Source of the DNA: Antarctobacter aquimaris
GTDB taxonomy: Bacteria > Pseudomonadota > Alphaproteobacteria > Rhodobacterales > Rhodobacteraceae
NCBI RefSeq assembly: GCF_900184945.1
Contig: NZ_FXYF01000003.1
Coordinates: forward strand, 248,001 to 312,000
Direction of reading: 5' to 3'
Length of the DNA: 64,000 nucleotides
Within the stretch, counting starts at the first letter, position 1. Each line of letters starts with the position of its first letter. The notes under the pieces were generated by a model, which did no database searches, was not told where the DNA came from, and worked only from the letters and a program-made list of their open reading frames with translations. Both the position numbers and the translations under genes were made by a program. Positions 8,503 through 23,638 of the stretch are shown here, one piece after another.

Positions 8503-9720
8503 TCACGCACCTGCGACACCGCGCGGCCGCAGAGGCCAGAAGACGGCGGCACTGACCACCAGCAGGACGGCGGTCAGCAGGAAGGGCGCGCCCGGCAGGT
8601 AGACCGGCGCATCGGGCGCGGCAAAGACGCGGAACAGCGGGGTGACGATCAGCGGCGCGGTCACGGCGGCGATGGCGTTCTGGCTGGCGATCACGCCTTG
8701 CAGCAAGCCCTGCCGGTCGTCGTCGACCAGGTTCGAGGCGATGCCAGTGGCATTGGGCGGGGCCATGTCCGACAGGCAGGCCAGCGGCAGGAAGGCCCAG
8801 ACCAGCCAGGCCGACTGAATGACCCCGTAGGCGCACGCAACGACGATGCCGGCCGCGACGGCCACCATCAGCGTGCGCCATTCGCCCAGGCTCGGGATCA
8901 TGACGCGCATCAGCCCGCCCTGGGTGATGACCACGCCCACCCCGTAGGCCGCCAGCGACAATCCGATCAGCGCCGAGGACCAGCCGAATGTCTCGCGCGT
9001 CCAGTAGGCCCAGAGCACCGGGTAGACCATGTTGGAGAACTCGAACAGGAACAGGCCCGCCAGCGGCAGGCCGAGGCCCGGCAGGCGCAGCGCGGCGAGG
9101 ATGCTGCCGAAGGGGTTGAGGTCGCGCAGGTGAAAGGCGCGGCGGCCTTCGGGCGGCAGGCTTTCCGGCAGCACGACCAGGCCAAAGAGGAAGTTGGCGG
9201 CGGCAAGGACTGCGGCGGCCCAGAAGGGGGCGGTGACATGCACCCCCGCCAGCAGCCCGCCCAGCGCGGGGCCGAGGATGAAACCGACGCCGAAACTGGC
9301 GCCGATCAGGCCGAAGTTGGCGGCGCGGTCCTTCGGGTCCGAGATGTCGGCCAGGTAGGCGGTGGCGGTGATGTAGGTGGCCCCGGCGATCCCGGCGAGG
9401 ATCCGGCCCACCAGCAGCACCCAAAAGCCGGTGGCCAGCGCCATGATGACATAGTCGAGGGCCAGCGCCGCCAGCGTCACCAGCAGCACCGGCTTGCGTC
9501 CCAGCGCGTCCGACAGGCCGCCCACGGCGGGCGAGCACAGGAACTGCGCCCCGGCATAGGCCGCCATCAGCACGCCCCCCCAGAAGGCCCCGGTGGCGGT
9601 GTCCGCGGCACCGACGCGGGCCATCAGGTCGGGCATGATCGGAAAGATCAGCCCGATGCCGATCGCGTCGAGCAGGATGGTGGCCAGGATGAACCAGAGC
9701 GCGCCGCGCCGTGCTGCCAT
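8503..9720 (-). CDS. MFS transporter of the TetA type
   Basis: A 405-residue, about 12-helix major facilitator protein. The loop 2-3 motif is GGLSDALGRKPVLL and the helix 5 motif is GFILGPALGGLL, both typical of drug:H+ antiporters of the tetracycline-efflux group. The start ATAILLDAIGIGLIFPIMPDL-like segment also matches TetA. The family includes many non-tetracycline pumps, and no TetR gene adjoins it, so resistance should not be assumed. The gene runs in the same direction as the atp operon and begins 41 bp after the atp terminator. Confidence 0.88.
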   Translation of the reverse strand: MAARRGALWFILATILLDAIGIGLIFPIMPDLMARVGAADTATGAFWGGVLMAAYAGAQFLCSPAVGGLSDALGRKPVLLVTLAALALDYVIMALATGFWVLLVGRILAGIAGATYITATAYLADISDPKDRAANFGLIGASFGVGFILGPALGGLLAGVHVTAPFWAAAVLAAANFLFGLVVLPESLPPEGRRAFHLRDLNPFGSILAALRLPGLGLPLAGLFLFEFSNMVYPVLWAYWTRETFGWSSALIGLSLAAYGVGVVITQGGLMRVMIPSLGEWRTLMVAVAAGIVVACAYGVIQSAWLVWAFLPLACLSDMAPPNATGIASNLVDDDRQGLLQGVIASQNAIAAVTAPLIVTPLFRVFAAPDAPVYLPGAPFLLTAVLLVVSAAVFWPLRPRGVAGA

Positions 9721-9760
9721 GGGACCAATACCGGGGCTGTGCCGCAAATGACGCGGCCGG

Positions 9761-9790
9761 AAAACAAAAGGCCCCGCCGGGGCGGGGCCT
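9761..9790 (-). terminator. Rho-independent terminator of the atp operon
   Basis: On the minus strand, 25 bp after the atpC stop, AGGCCCCGCC-CCG-GCGGGGCCT is followed by TTTGTTTT. A GC-rich stem with a T-rich tail is the classical form. Confidence 0.88.
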
Positions 9791-9814
9791 GTTCGCCTTA
9801 CACGAGGCGGCGCC

Positions 9815-10246
9815 TCAGAGCGAGGGCTGTTTCGGGTCCAGCCCGATGTGCGTGCCGATCGCCACCATGTCCTGCAGCATCTTGACCGCGTCGTCGACGA
9901 GGCCGGGATGCTCGGCGGTTTCCTTGGTCTGCTGGTAGACGCGGTGCGCCTCGTCCACCAGAGCCTCGTAGGTCGCCTGGTCCATGTCCGCGCGCGGCAG
10001 CGCCTGCTCGGCCAGGATCGACAGGCTCTCGCCGATCTCGGCGAAGCCGCCGGTGACAACGAACTGCTCGGTGCCCTTTTCGGTCTCGACCGTCAGGACA
10101 CCGGGGCGCAGCGTGGTGATCAGCGGCGCGTGGTGCGGCATGGCGGTCAGATCGCCGGCCGCGCCGGGGATCTGCACCGAGATCACCTCAGCCGACATCA
10201 GCAGTCGCTCGGGCGACACGAGGTCGAATTGCATCGTTTCTGCCAT
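9815..10246 (-). CDS. atpC: F1F0 ATP synthase subunit epsilon
   Basis: A 143-residue epsilon subunit of the F1 central stalk. The N-terminal beta-sandwich ([17 protein letters not shown], then [19 protein letters not shown]) is clear, followed by a C-terminal helical part ([19 protein letters not shown]). Two ATGs are possible. GGAG touches the one at 10252 but sits six bases before the one at 10246, so I use 10246 (MAETMQF). It is last in the atpHAGDC operon and is separated from atpD by an inverted repeat. Confidence 0.96.
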   Translation of the reverse strand: MAETMQFDLVSPERLLMSAEVISVQIPGAAGDLTAMPHHAPLITTLRPGVLTVETEKGTEQFVVTGGFAEIGESLSILAEQALPRADMDQATYEALVDEAHRVYQQTKETAEHPGLVDDAVKMLQDMVAIGTHIGLDPKQPSL

Positions 10247-10267
10247 GTTCATCTCCGGTTCCGGGGC

Positions 10268-10332
10268 GGTGGGTTACAAACCCACCCTACCCCGGCGTTT
10301 GAGGTTTCCGTAGGGTGGGTTTTCAACCCACC
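10268..10332. repeat. Inverted-repeat (REP-like) element between atpD and atpC
   Basis: The left arm at 10268-10290 and the right arm at 10310-10332 are reverse complements at 21 of 23 positions. Each arm also contains its own small palindrome (GGTGGGTT...AACCCACC), so the RNA could fold as one long or two short hairpins. The core GTAGGGTGGGTT is a motif I recognise from dispersed intergenic repeats in many bacteria. Here it lies inside an operon and could lower or stabilise expression of the flanking genes. Confidence 0.8.
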
Positions 10333-10338
10333 ACCACC

Positions 10339-12664
<2,326 letters not shown>

Positions 12665-12676
12665 CAGTCGATCCCC

Positions 12677-14215
<1,539 letters not shown>

Positions 14216-14776
14216 TTATCCGACCTCTTTCATTGCATTCTGGAGGGAGTTGAGCTTTGCGCGGATCGAGGTGTCGATCATCTTGGAGCCCATCTTGACG
14301 ACAAGACCGCCGATGAGGCTTTCATCGACGGTCGCACTGATCTTCACATCCTTGCCGACCTTCGCCTTCAGGGTATCCGCCAGCTGGGCGGCCTGGGCAT
14401 CGGTCAGCGCGGTGGCGGACACCACTTCGGCGGTCACCTCGCCCTTTTCGACGGCGATCATCTCGCGCAGGCGGGACACCATGTGCGGCACGACGAACAG
14501 GCGGCGCTTGGAAGCCATGAGGCTCAGCACGTTCTTGATCGCGGGCATCAGGCCCATCTTGTCGGCGATCGCGGCGATGGCGGCGCCCTGCGCGTCGCGC
14601 GAGTAGACCGGGTTCACCAGCAGCTCCCGCAGGTCCGCGCTCTCGGAGAGAGCGGCCGAAAGGTCATCCAGGTTGGCTTCGAGTTCGGGAAGCGCGCCGG
14701 CCTCCTTGACGATCTCGAAGACGGCGGTGGCATAGCGGTTGGCGATGCCGGAGGAAATCGATGCTGAGTCAGACAC
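14216..14776 (-). CDS. atpH: F1F0 ATP synthase subunit delta
   Basis: The 186-residue peripheral-stalk subunit (OSCP homologue). The start [20 protein letters not shown] and the C-terminal [20 protein letters not shown] are diagnostic. The start is GTG at 14776: GGAAGG lies six bases upstream and no family sequence precedes it. It is first in atpHAGDC. F0 genes are absent here, as is usual in alphaproteobacteria, where F0 and F1 operons are separate. Confidence 0.96.
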   Translation of the reverse strand: MSDSASISSGIANRYATAVFEIVKEAGALPELEANLDDLSAALSESADLRELLVNPVYSRDAQGAAIAAIADKMGLMPAIKNVLSLMASKRRLFVVPHMVSRLREMIAVEKGEVTAEVVSATALTDAQAAQLADTLKAKVGKDVKISATVDESLIGGLVVKMGSKMIDTSIRAKLNSLQNAMKEVG

Positions 14777-15137
14777 GTCCACCCTTCCGATAGTATGCCG
14801 ACACGGCACGCGCCCCCCTCGGGGGCGGCACCTGACCGGCTGTCCCTCACCCTGAATTTTCCCAAGGCGATCAAATCGACGCGGATGTAGCAGAGCCTCC
14901 CCCACCTAGCAACATGCTAAGGAAAGATAAAAGCGGGCGCCAAAGTGTGCGTTTTCAGATATTTGGCCCTGTTCGGGCTGTTGGTGCGACCTTTCGTGCC
15001 TGCCCAAGGTGCATCGAAACCACGGTTTTTTCTGCATTTGCACGATTCCCGGGCGGTTTTCCCGGACCTGCCAGCGCGTTGCGCGGTGCGAAAACCGGCG
15101 CCGGTGAGCTGTCCTGCGGTGTCCCGCGCGGGGCCCG
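14777..15137. other. Gene-free region holding the atp operon leader
   Basis: These 361 bases separate the atp operon (minus) from the end of the methyltransferase gene (also minus), so the atp promoter should be here. The stretch at about 14905-15035 is clearly richer in A/T than its surroundings (for example the run around 14920-14935) and is the best promoter zone, but I cannot fix a -35/-10 pair. A GC hairpin near 14812-14826 (GCCCCCC-TC-GGGGGC) lies in the presumed untranslated leader. I see no convincing gene. Confidence 0.5.
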
Positions 15138-15878
15138 TCAGACCGGTTTCGGCTTGCCCGCCGGGCTCAGCACCTCGAGCGGGTTCAGCACTTTTGCGGC
15201 CTGGCCGACGCGGCGCCGGGACGGCGGGTGGCGCTTGGCCGCCTCGACCAGCATGACCCCGCCCGCCAACACCGGCACGGCGCGGCCGATCCGTTCCCAG
15301 CCCGGTCCTGTCTTCATCCAGAAGCGGCGCGACGAGGGCGGCTGATACAGCACCGACACGTGGCGTTCGGGGACGAAGTCATGCGCCTTCAGCTGCGTCT
15401 CCAACTGGCCGATGGAATACGGGCGGCCAAAGCCGAAGGGCGTGTGGTCCGCCCGCGCCCAGAGGCCCGAGCGGTTGGGCAGGATGAACAGCGCCTTGCC
15501 GCCGGGTCCGAGCACGCGATACGCCTCGTCCAGCAGGTCCGATGGACGCTCGGAGGTTTCCAGCCCGTGCATCAGGATCAGCCGGTCGACATGCCCGGTT
15601 TCCAGCGGCCAGAGGGTTTCCTCGCTCAGCACCGACACGTTGGCCATCCCCGCGGGCCAGGGCATCACGCCCTGCGGCGCCGGCATCAGCGCCAGGACGC
15701 GGCGCGAGTCCTTGAGGTAGGGGCGCAGCAAGGGCGCGGCGAAACCGTATCCCACCACGGTCTGTCCCTGTGCCTCGGGCCAGAAGCGCAGCACCTGGTC
15801 GCGCAGGATCTTCTGCGCAGCGCGACCCAGCGCACTGCGGTAGTAGAAATCGCGCAACACCTGCACATCCAGATGCAT
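15138..15878 (-). CDS. Class I SAM-dependent methyltransferase
   Basis: A 246-residue protein of the Methyltransf_11 type. The start is [23 protein letters not shown]-motif strand ([12 protein letters not shown]), a motif II/III region ([33 protein letters not shown] in overlapping pieces) and [20 protein letters not shown] follow. The glycine-rich motif I is degenerate (GYGFAAP). This group regularly sits divergent to gloB in Rhodobacteraceae, as here (68 bp apart). The substrate is unknown. Confidence 0.8.
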   Translation of the reverse strand: MHLDVQVLRDFYYRSALGRAAQKILRDQVLRFWPEAQGQTVVGYGFAAPLLRPYLKDSRRVLALMPAPQGVMPWPAGMANVSVLSEETLWPLETGHVDRLILMHGLETSERPSDLLDEAYRVLGPGGKALFILPNRSGLWARADHTPFGFGRPYSIGQLETQLKAHDFVPERHVSVLYQPPSSRRFWMKTGPGWERIGRAVPVLAGGVMLVEAAKRHPPSRRRVGQAAKVLNPLEVLSPAGKPKPV

Positions 15879-15946
15879 TGATACCCCTGATCCGATGCGC
15901 CACTGTGGCCACAAGCGCATCCTGACAAAGCCAGGGAGGAAAGACC

Positions 15947-16708
15947 ATGCCCCTCGAGATCGTCACTGTCCCCTGCCTGAAGGACAACTACGCCTACCTC
16001 GTGCACGGACCGGACGGCACCGCGCTGATCGACGCGCCCGAAGCCGCCCCGATCATCGCGGCCCTGGACGCGCGGGGATGGACGTTGGGGGTCATCATGA
16101 TCACCCACCACCATCACGATCACGTCGGCGGCGTCGCCGAACTGCGCGACCGCTACGGCTGTGCCGTCATGGGCCCCAAGGCCGAGGTCGACAAGCTGCC
16201 CCGGCTGGATCACGCGCTGGAGCCCGGCTTTGCCGGCGGCACCGGCGAGGGCCGCTGCGAGGTGATCGCGGTGCCCGGCCACACCCTGGGCCACATCGCC
16301 TACCACTACCCCGAGGCCAGGGCGGTGTTCACCGCCGACAGCCTGATGGCGCTGGGCTGCGGGCGGGTCTTTGAAGGCACGCCCGAGATGATGTGGGAAA
16401 GTATGGAAAAGCTGGCCTCATTGCCGCCTGAAACCATGGTATACTCGGGGCATGAATACACCCAGGCCAACGCACGCTTTGCGCTGACCATTGAACCGGA
16501 GAACCAAGCGCTTATATCGCGATCGCAGGACATCGATGCAGCGCGGGCAAAGGGGCGCCCGACGGCGCAGGTCCCGCTTTCCGTCGAACTGGCAACAAAC
16601 CCCTTCCTCAGGGCCGCGCAGCCCGGCGTAAAGGCTTCCGTGGGCCTGCCCGATGCCAGTGATGCCGAGGTCTTTGCCGAGGTGCGCGCGCGCAAGGACA
16701 GGTTTTGA
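15947..16708 (+). CDS. gloB: Hydroxyacylglutathione hydrolase (glyoxalase II)
   Basis: A 253-residue metallo-beta-lactamase-fold thioesterase that hydrolyses S-D-lactoylglutathione, the last step of methylglyoxal detoxification. The binuclear metal motif [10 protein letters not shown] is present. So are the bridging residues in [12 protein letters not shown] and [13 protein letters not shown], and the glutathione-binding C-terminal domain ([21 protein letters not shown] in part). AGGGAGGA seven bases before the ATG supports the start. Confidence 0.95.
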   Translation: MPLEIVTVPCLKDNYAYLVHGPDGTALIDAPEAAPIIAALDARGWTLGVIMITHHHHDHVGGVAELRDRYGCAVMGPKAEVDKLPRLDHALEPGFAGGTGEGRCEVIAVPGHTLGHIAYHYPEARAVFTADSLMALGCGRVFEGTPEMMWESMEKLASLPPETMVYSGHEYTQANARFALTIEPENQALISRSQDIDAARAKGRPTAQVPLSVELATNPFLRAAQPGVKASVGLPDASDAEVFAEVRARKDRF

Positions 16709-16759
16709 CCATGCTCGCGCCAAGTTTCGGTGGTTTGTCCAAATGTGAAGCGCTGCGCG

Positions 16760-16815
16760 AGAGAAAAAACTTGAAGAGCGGACACAATCGACCAAACTTT
16801 AATACTATGAGGCAA
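16760..16815 (+). promoter_or_regulatory. Possible clpA promoter region
   Basis: An A/T-rich stretch between gloB and clpA contains CTTGAAG (16770-16776) and, further on, TTTAATACTAT (16798-16808). The first resembles a heat-shock -35 element and the second a loose -10. Spacing between them is about 23 bases, longer than optimal, so this is a weak call. Confidence 0.25.
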
Positions 16816-16857
16816 TGCTGATCCTCACGGACCGGCGCAGACAAGAGGAGCACAACC

Positions 16858-19184
<2,327 letters not shown>

Positions 19185-19188
<4 letters not shown>

Positions 19189-20153
19189 CACCCGCGCGCC
19201 TCATTGGGGCGCTTGTCCTGATCACCTCCGCCCCGGTTGCCGGGGCGGAGGACATTCGTCTGGCCCAACCCATCGACTGTGTGCTTGGCCAGACCTGCTA
19301 TATCGAGGACTACGTCGACAACGACCCCGCGGAGCGGAGCCAGAAGGACTACACCTGCGGGATCAAGTCGCGCGACGGGCATCGTGGCACGGACTATGCC
19401 TTGCTGGACTTCGGCTCTGTTGCCCAGGGCGTTGCGGTCAGGGTCTCTGCCGCGGGAACAGTGCTGCGCACGCGGGACGAGATGCCGGATGACCGGCTGA
19501 TGCGCGGCGTGACGGACTCGAACGCTTGCGGCAACGCGGTGCTGATCGACCACGGGGAGGGGTGGCAAACGCTCTACTGCCACCTGCGGCTGGGCTCCGT
19601 CTCCGTGGCGCCTGGCGACCGGGTGCAAGCGGGCGATGCGCTGGGCATGGTCGGTCTGTCCGGGCAGACCAACCATCCCCACGTCCACCTGACCGTGCTG
19701 CGCGACGGCCAGACCGTCGATCCCTTTCGCCCCGCTGCCACCGGCACCTGCGGCGCACCCGGTGAAACGCTGTGGATCGACCCGCCGGCCTATACGCCGA
19801 CGGGACTGATCACCGCCGGCTTTTCGGATGGGGTGCCGACGCTGGACGCGGTGAATGACGGCTCGGCGCGCCGCGACGGCCTGTCCCCCGGTCAGCCGCT
19901 GGTGGTCTATGCCCACGCCGGGTATCCGCAACCCGGCGACGTCCTGACCCTGTCGGCAAAGGGACCTGCGGGCACCGAGGTCTTTCGTCGCGAGATCACC
20001 TTCGAAAACGATCAGATCAGCCAGATGCGCGCGTTCGGCAAGAAGGCCCCTGCCGGCGGCTGGCCGGAGGGGGAATACCTGGGCAAGGCGCTGCTGACCC
20101 GCGACGGCGCCGTCATCGCGCACCGCTTTTCCCATGTGACCGTGGCCGACTGA
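19185..20153 (+). CDS. M23 family metallopeptidase (LytM-like), secreted
   Basis: A 322-residue exported peptidoglycan-endopeptidase-type protein. The signal peptide covers residues 1-21 (LIGALVLITSAPVAGA). The zinc motifs are HRGTDYALLD and HPHVHL, with HGEGWQTLYCHL between them. Motif residues are intact, so catalysis is likely. The C-terminal 100 residues form an extra beta-rich part seen in relatives. The ATG overlaps the clpA stop by four bases, coupling a cell-wall enzyme to a cytosolic unfoldase. I infer co-transcription, not shared function. Confidence 0.88.
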
Positions 20154-20161
20154 GCCGGGCG

Positions 20162-23100
20162 TCAGCGTTCGGTCAGCTTCAGCTCGATCCGCCGGTTCCT
20201 GGCCCGGGCGTCCGGCGTGTTGCGGTCGTCGATCGGCTGGAATTCACCAAAGCCGTTGGCCGACAGGCGGTTGGGCGGGATGTCGTAGTTGTCGATCATG
20301 TCGCGGACGACCGACAGCGCGCGTGCCTGGCTGAGTTCCCAGTTGTCGGCAAAGGCGGCGCCGGGCCGGATCCGGGTGTTGTCGGTGTGACCGTCGACCC
20401 GGATCACCCAGTCGATGCCCGGCGGGATCTCGGTCGAGAGGCTGCGCAGGATGTTGGCCACCTTCTCGATCTCCTGCCGGCCGGCGGGCGACAGATCGGC
20501 CGAGCCGACCTCGAACAGCACCTCGGAGGAAAAGACAAAGCGGTCGCCTTCGATGGTGATCCCCTCGCGGTCGCTGATGATGTCACGCAGGCGGCCAAAG
20601 AACTCGGAGCGGTATTTCTCCAGGTCCTTCTTTTCCTCCTCCAGCCGCGCCGCCCGCTCTTCCTCGAGCTTGCGCTTTTCCTCTTCGGCCTTGCGCTTTT
20701 CCTCCTCGGCGATGCGGCGGCGGCGTTCTTCCTGCGCGGCGCGGGCAATCGCGGCGTTCAACTCGGAGCCGAGGTTCTGCAGGCGGACTTCATCTGCCAC
20801 GTCCTTGACCTTGGACTCGTCCAGGATCGCCTGCAGCTCGCCCAACTGGCGGCGCAGTTCGGCGACGTTGAGGTTCAGCGCCTCCACCTGCAACTCGGAC
20901 CGGGTCGCGCGTTCCTGGGTCTGGGCCAGTTTCTCGCGCGCTTCGTTTAGCAGGATCTGGCGCTGCTCGACCTCGTCCAGCCGATCGGTCAGTTGCGCCT
21001 CCGCGGCCTTCTGGGCGGCAAGGGCCGCGGCAAGCCGCTCACGCGTGTCCTCGACCGAGGCCTCGGCGGCCAGCCTGGCGGCCAGAGCGGCGGCCAGCCG
21101 CTCCTCCAGCGAAAGCGAGGAATCGGCCTGTTCGGCGGCCCGGGCCTCGGCCTCGGCCAGTTGTTGGCGAAGGTCGGCGATGATGGCATCGCGGCCGGCA
21201 TCCCTGTCGCGCAGGGCCTGAAGTTCGGCACTGATGCGCGCCAGCCGGGTTTCCATCAGGTCCAGCGCGGCCTGCCGTTCGGCGTCGCGGCCGTCGGCGG
21301 CGGACAGCTTGCGCGCCAGGTCGCTGTTCTCCGCCTCCAGCGCGACGATGCGCGACAGCCCCTGCGCCGCGCGCTGCTGCGCGGTGTCGAGCCGGGTCTG
21401 CAACTGGGCCAGGTCGCCGCGCAGGGTCGCCAGTTCGGCGGCTTCGGCGGTGCTGTCGTCGATCCGCGCCTGCGCTTCGGCCAGTTCCTGTTGCACGCGT
21501 GCCATTTCGGCGTCGCGTTCCAGCGACAGCGCCCGGGTCAGTTCCAGTTCGGTGGTCAGCCGCGTGTTGGCGGCGCGCAGGGCATCGACGGCGGCATCCT
21601 TCTGCGCCGCCGCGCCGCCGAGTTGGCCAAGCTGCGCGGCGAGGTCGGCGTTCTGTGTTTCCAGCTGCGCGATGCGGTCGCCACGGTCGGACACCCGTTT
21701 CAGGGCGGCGTCCAGCTGTGCCTCGATCTGGGCGAGCCGGCCTTGCAGCGTCTCCAGCCGGTCGGTCTTGTCGGCTTCGCGGGCGCGGGTTTCGGTCAGC
21801 TGGAGGTCAAGCGCATCGACCTGGTCCTGCAGCGCGGCGACAGTGCCCCGCGCTTCGCCGATCTCGCTGCGCGCAAGCGCCAGGGCGGATTCGAGGCGCT
21901 GGCCCTCGTCGCGCAACTCGGCCAGGGCCTGGGCGCGGTCCTGGGCCTGACCCTGCGCAATCGACAGCTCCGACACCAGCGTCAGGTTCCGCGTGCGCAG
22001 CGAGTCGAGCTCGGTCTTCAGCGCCTCTGCCTCGGCCAGGCGGGCCAGCGCCTGCGCCAGTTGCGCCGACAGGTCGCTGAGGCGCGAGGCGCGTGCCGTG
22101 GCCTCGGCCCTTGCGTCGGCCAGCGCGCGTTCCGCCTCTGTTCGGGCATCGGCCTCGCGGGCGCGAGCCTCTTCGGCGTCACGGGCGGCGGTCCTGGCCG
22201 CTGTCAGGTCATCGCGCAGGGCGGCCAGGCGTTCGTCGGTGTCCGCGCCCTGCGCCTGGGCGTCGGCCAGGGTTGCCTCCAGCTCGGCGATGCGGGCCAG
22301 CGCTTCGGTGATGCGGGTTTGCAGGGCGCGCGCCTCGGCTTCGCTTTCGGAGAGGGTCTGCGCCAACTCGGCATTCAGGTCGGCCTCGGTCTGGCGGGCC
22401 GTGGTCAGCGCGGCCTCCAGTTCGGTGATCCGGGCCAGCGCCGCGTCGACCTGGGTCTGCAACGACACGGCCTGTTCGGCGCCGGCGCTGCGGGCGGCGG
22501 CAAGGTCGGCGGCCAGCTGTGCGCTGCCGTCCTCGGATTGCGTCAGCGCGGCTTCGAGCTTCGCGATGCGCAACGCGGCCTCGTCAATGCGGGTCTTGAG
22601 GCGCTGCGCTTCGAGCGCGGTTTCGTCCTGCAAGTCGGCCAGCTGCGCCTGCAGCCGGGTCTGCGCGCGCCGGGCATCGGCCAGTTGGGCCTCCAGCGCG
22701 TCGATCCGCGCCTGCAACCCGTCGCTCTGCTGTTGCCCGGCCAGGAATGCCGCCGCCAGTTGGGCGTTCAGGTCCTGTTCGGCTGCGCGTGCGGCCGCGA
22801 GCAGGGTCAGCGTCTCCTCGGCGCGGGCGCGCTCCTGCTCCAGCGCCATGGTCATCGCGGTCAGTTCGGCGTCGGCCTCCTCCAGCCGCTTGCGCAGGGC
22901 GGCGGCGGCCTCGGCCTCGACCAGGCGGGCCTGTTCCTCTTCGGTCAGGGCGGTTTCGACCTCGGCCAGCCGAGCGGTCAGCGTGCCGATCTGTGCGTCG
23001 CGGTCGGCGTTGCGGGCGCGCAGGTCGGCGATCAGCACCTCGAGCGCCTCGCGCCGGCTGGCGGCAAGGCGCGCGGCCTCGGCCTGTGCGTCGATCTCGG

Positions 23101-23635
23101 TCCGGGCGGAGGCCAGCGCGGCGGTCAGGTCGTCCCGCTCGGCGGCCAGCGCCTCGGCCTCGGTCCGCGCGGCGTCGCGCGCCACGGTCAGGGTCTGCAC
23201 CTCGTCCCGGGCCGCGTCCCGCTCCAGCAGCAGGGCGGCCACCCGGTCTTCGAACGAGGCGATGCGATCCTCGGCCAGGGCCAAGTCGGCGGCCTGCCGG
23301 TCGCGGGTGGCGGTCAGGCTGTCGATGATGTTTTGTTGTTCGGCCAGCCGCAGGTTGCGGTCCGACAGGGTTGCCTCCAGCCGCCCGACATCGTTTGTCA
23401 GGGCGGTGGTGCGCTGCTTTTCCAGCCCCAGCGCCTGCGCCAGGCGGTCCAGTTCGACGCTCAGGCTGTCCAGTTCGGTTTCCTGCCCGGTGATCGTCTC
23501 GCGCAGGACGTACTGGATGATCATGAAGATCGACAGGACGAAGGTCAGCACCAGCAGCAGGCCGGTCATCGCATCGACGAAGCCCGGCCAGATATTGGCC
23601 TGGAACCGCGCGCCGGTGCGTCGCGACAGGGGCAT
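20162..23635 (-). CDS. MotB-like inner-membrane protein with giant coiled coil and OmpA domain
   Basis: A 1157-residue protein. Residues 15-45 form one membrane segment with the stator-like pattern WPGFVDAMTGLLLVLTF, where Asp21 aligns with the proton-binding Asp of MotB. Residues about 48-1000 are almost unbroken Ala/Glu/Arg/Leu-rich heptads, a predicted coiled coil. A charged KRKAEEEKRKLEEERAAR-like stretch follows. The last 130 residues are a peptidoglycan-binding OmpA domain (RVDGHTDNTRI, SQARALSV, NRRIELKL). It lies 3 bp after the MotA-like gene, so the pair probably forms an ion-driven complex that reaches to the cell wall. It is not a flagellar locus. Confidence 0.88.
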   Translation of the reverse strand: MPLSRRTGARFQANIWPGFVDAMTGLLLVLTFVLSIFMIIQYVLRETITGQETELDSLSVELDRLAQALGLEKQRTTALTNDVGRLEATLSDRNLRLAEQQNIIDSLTATRDRQAADLALAEDRIASFEDRVAALLLERDAARDEVQTLTVARDAARTEAEALAAERDDLTAALASARTEIDAQAEAARLAASRREALEVLIADLRARNADRDAQIGTLTARLAEVETALTEEEQARLVEAEAAAALRKRLEEADAELTAMTMALEQERARAEETLTLLAAARAAEQDLNAQLAAAFLAGQQQSDGLQARIDALEAQLADARRAQTRLQAQLADLQDETALEAQRLKTRIDEAALRIAKLEAALTQSEDGSAQLAADLAAARSAGAEQAVSLQTQVDAALARITELEAALTTARQTEADLNAELAQTLSESEAEARALQTRITEALARIAELEATLADAQAQGADTDERLAALRDDLTAARTAARDAEEARAREADARTEAERALADARAEATARASRLSDLSAQLAQALARLAEAEALKTELDSLRTRNLTLVSELSIAQGQAQDRAQALAELRDEGQRLESALALARSEIGEARGTVAALQDQVDALDLQLTETRAREADKTDRLETLQGRLAQIEAQLDAALKRVSDRGDRIAQLETQNADLAAQLGQLGGAAAQKDAAVDALRAANTRLTTELELTRALSLERDAEMARVQQELAEAQARIDDSTAEAAELATLRGDLAQLQTRLDTAQQRAAQGLSRIVALEAENSDLARKLSAADGRDAERQAALDLMETRLARISAELQALRDRDAGRDAIIADLRQQLAEAEARAAEQADSSLSLEERLAAALAARLAAEASVEDTRERLAAALAAQKAAEAQLTDRLDEVEQRQILLNEAREKLAQTQERATRSELQVEALNLNVAELRRQLGELQAILDESKVKDVADEVRLQNLGSELNAAIARAAQEERRRRIAEEEKRKAEEEKRKLEEERAARLEEEKKDLEKYRSEFFGRLRDIISDREGITIEGDRFVFSSEVLFEVGSADLSPAGRQEIEKVANILRSLSTEIPPGIDWVIRVDGHTDNTRIRPGAAFADNWELSQARALSVVRDMIDNYDIPPNRLSANGFGEFQPIDDRNTPDARARNRRIELKLTER

Positions 23636-23638
23636 GGC

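Noticed and set aside
8503-9720. MFS pump as a tetracycline resistance gene
   Set aside because: The motifs fit the wider TetA-like group, but there is no divergent TetR and no mobile element. Specificity cannot be claimed.
14914-15345. A 143-codon plus-strand frame between atpH and the methyltransferase gene
   Set aside because: It runs antisense into the methyltransferase gene, has no ribosome site and no recognisable family pattern.
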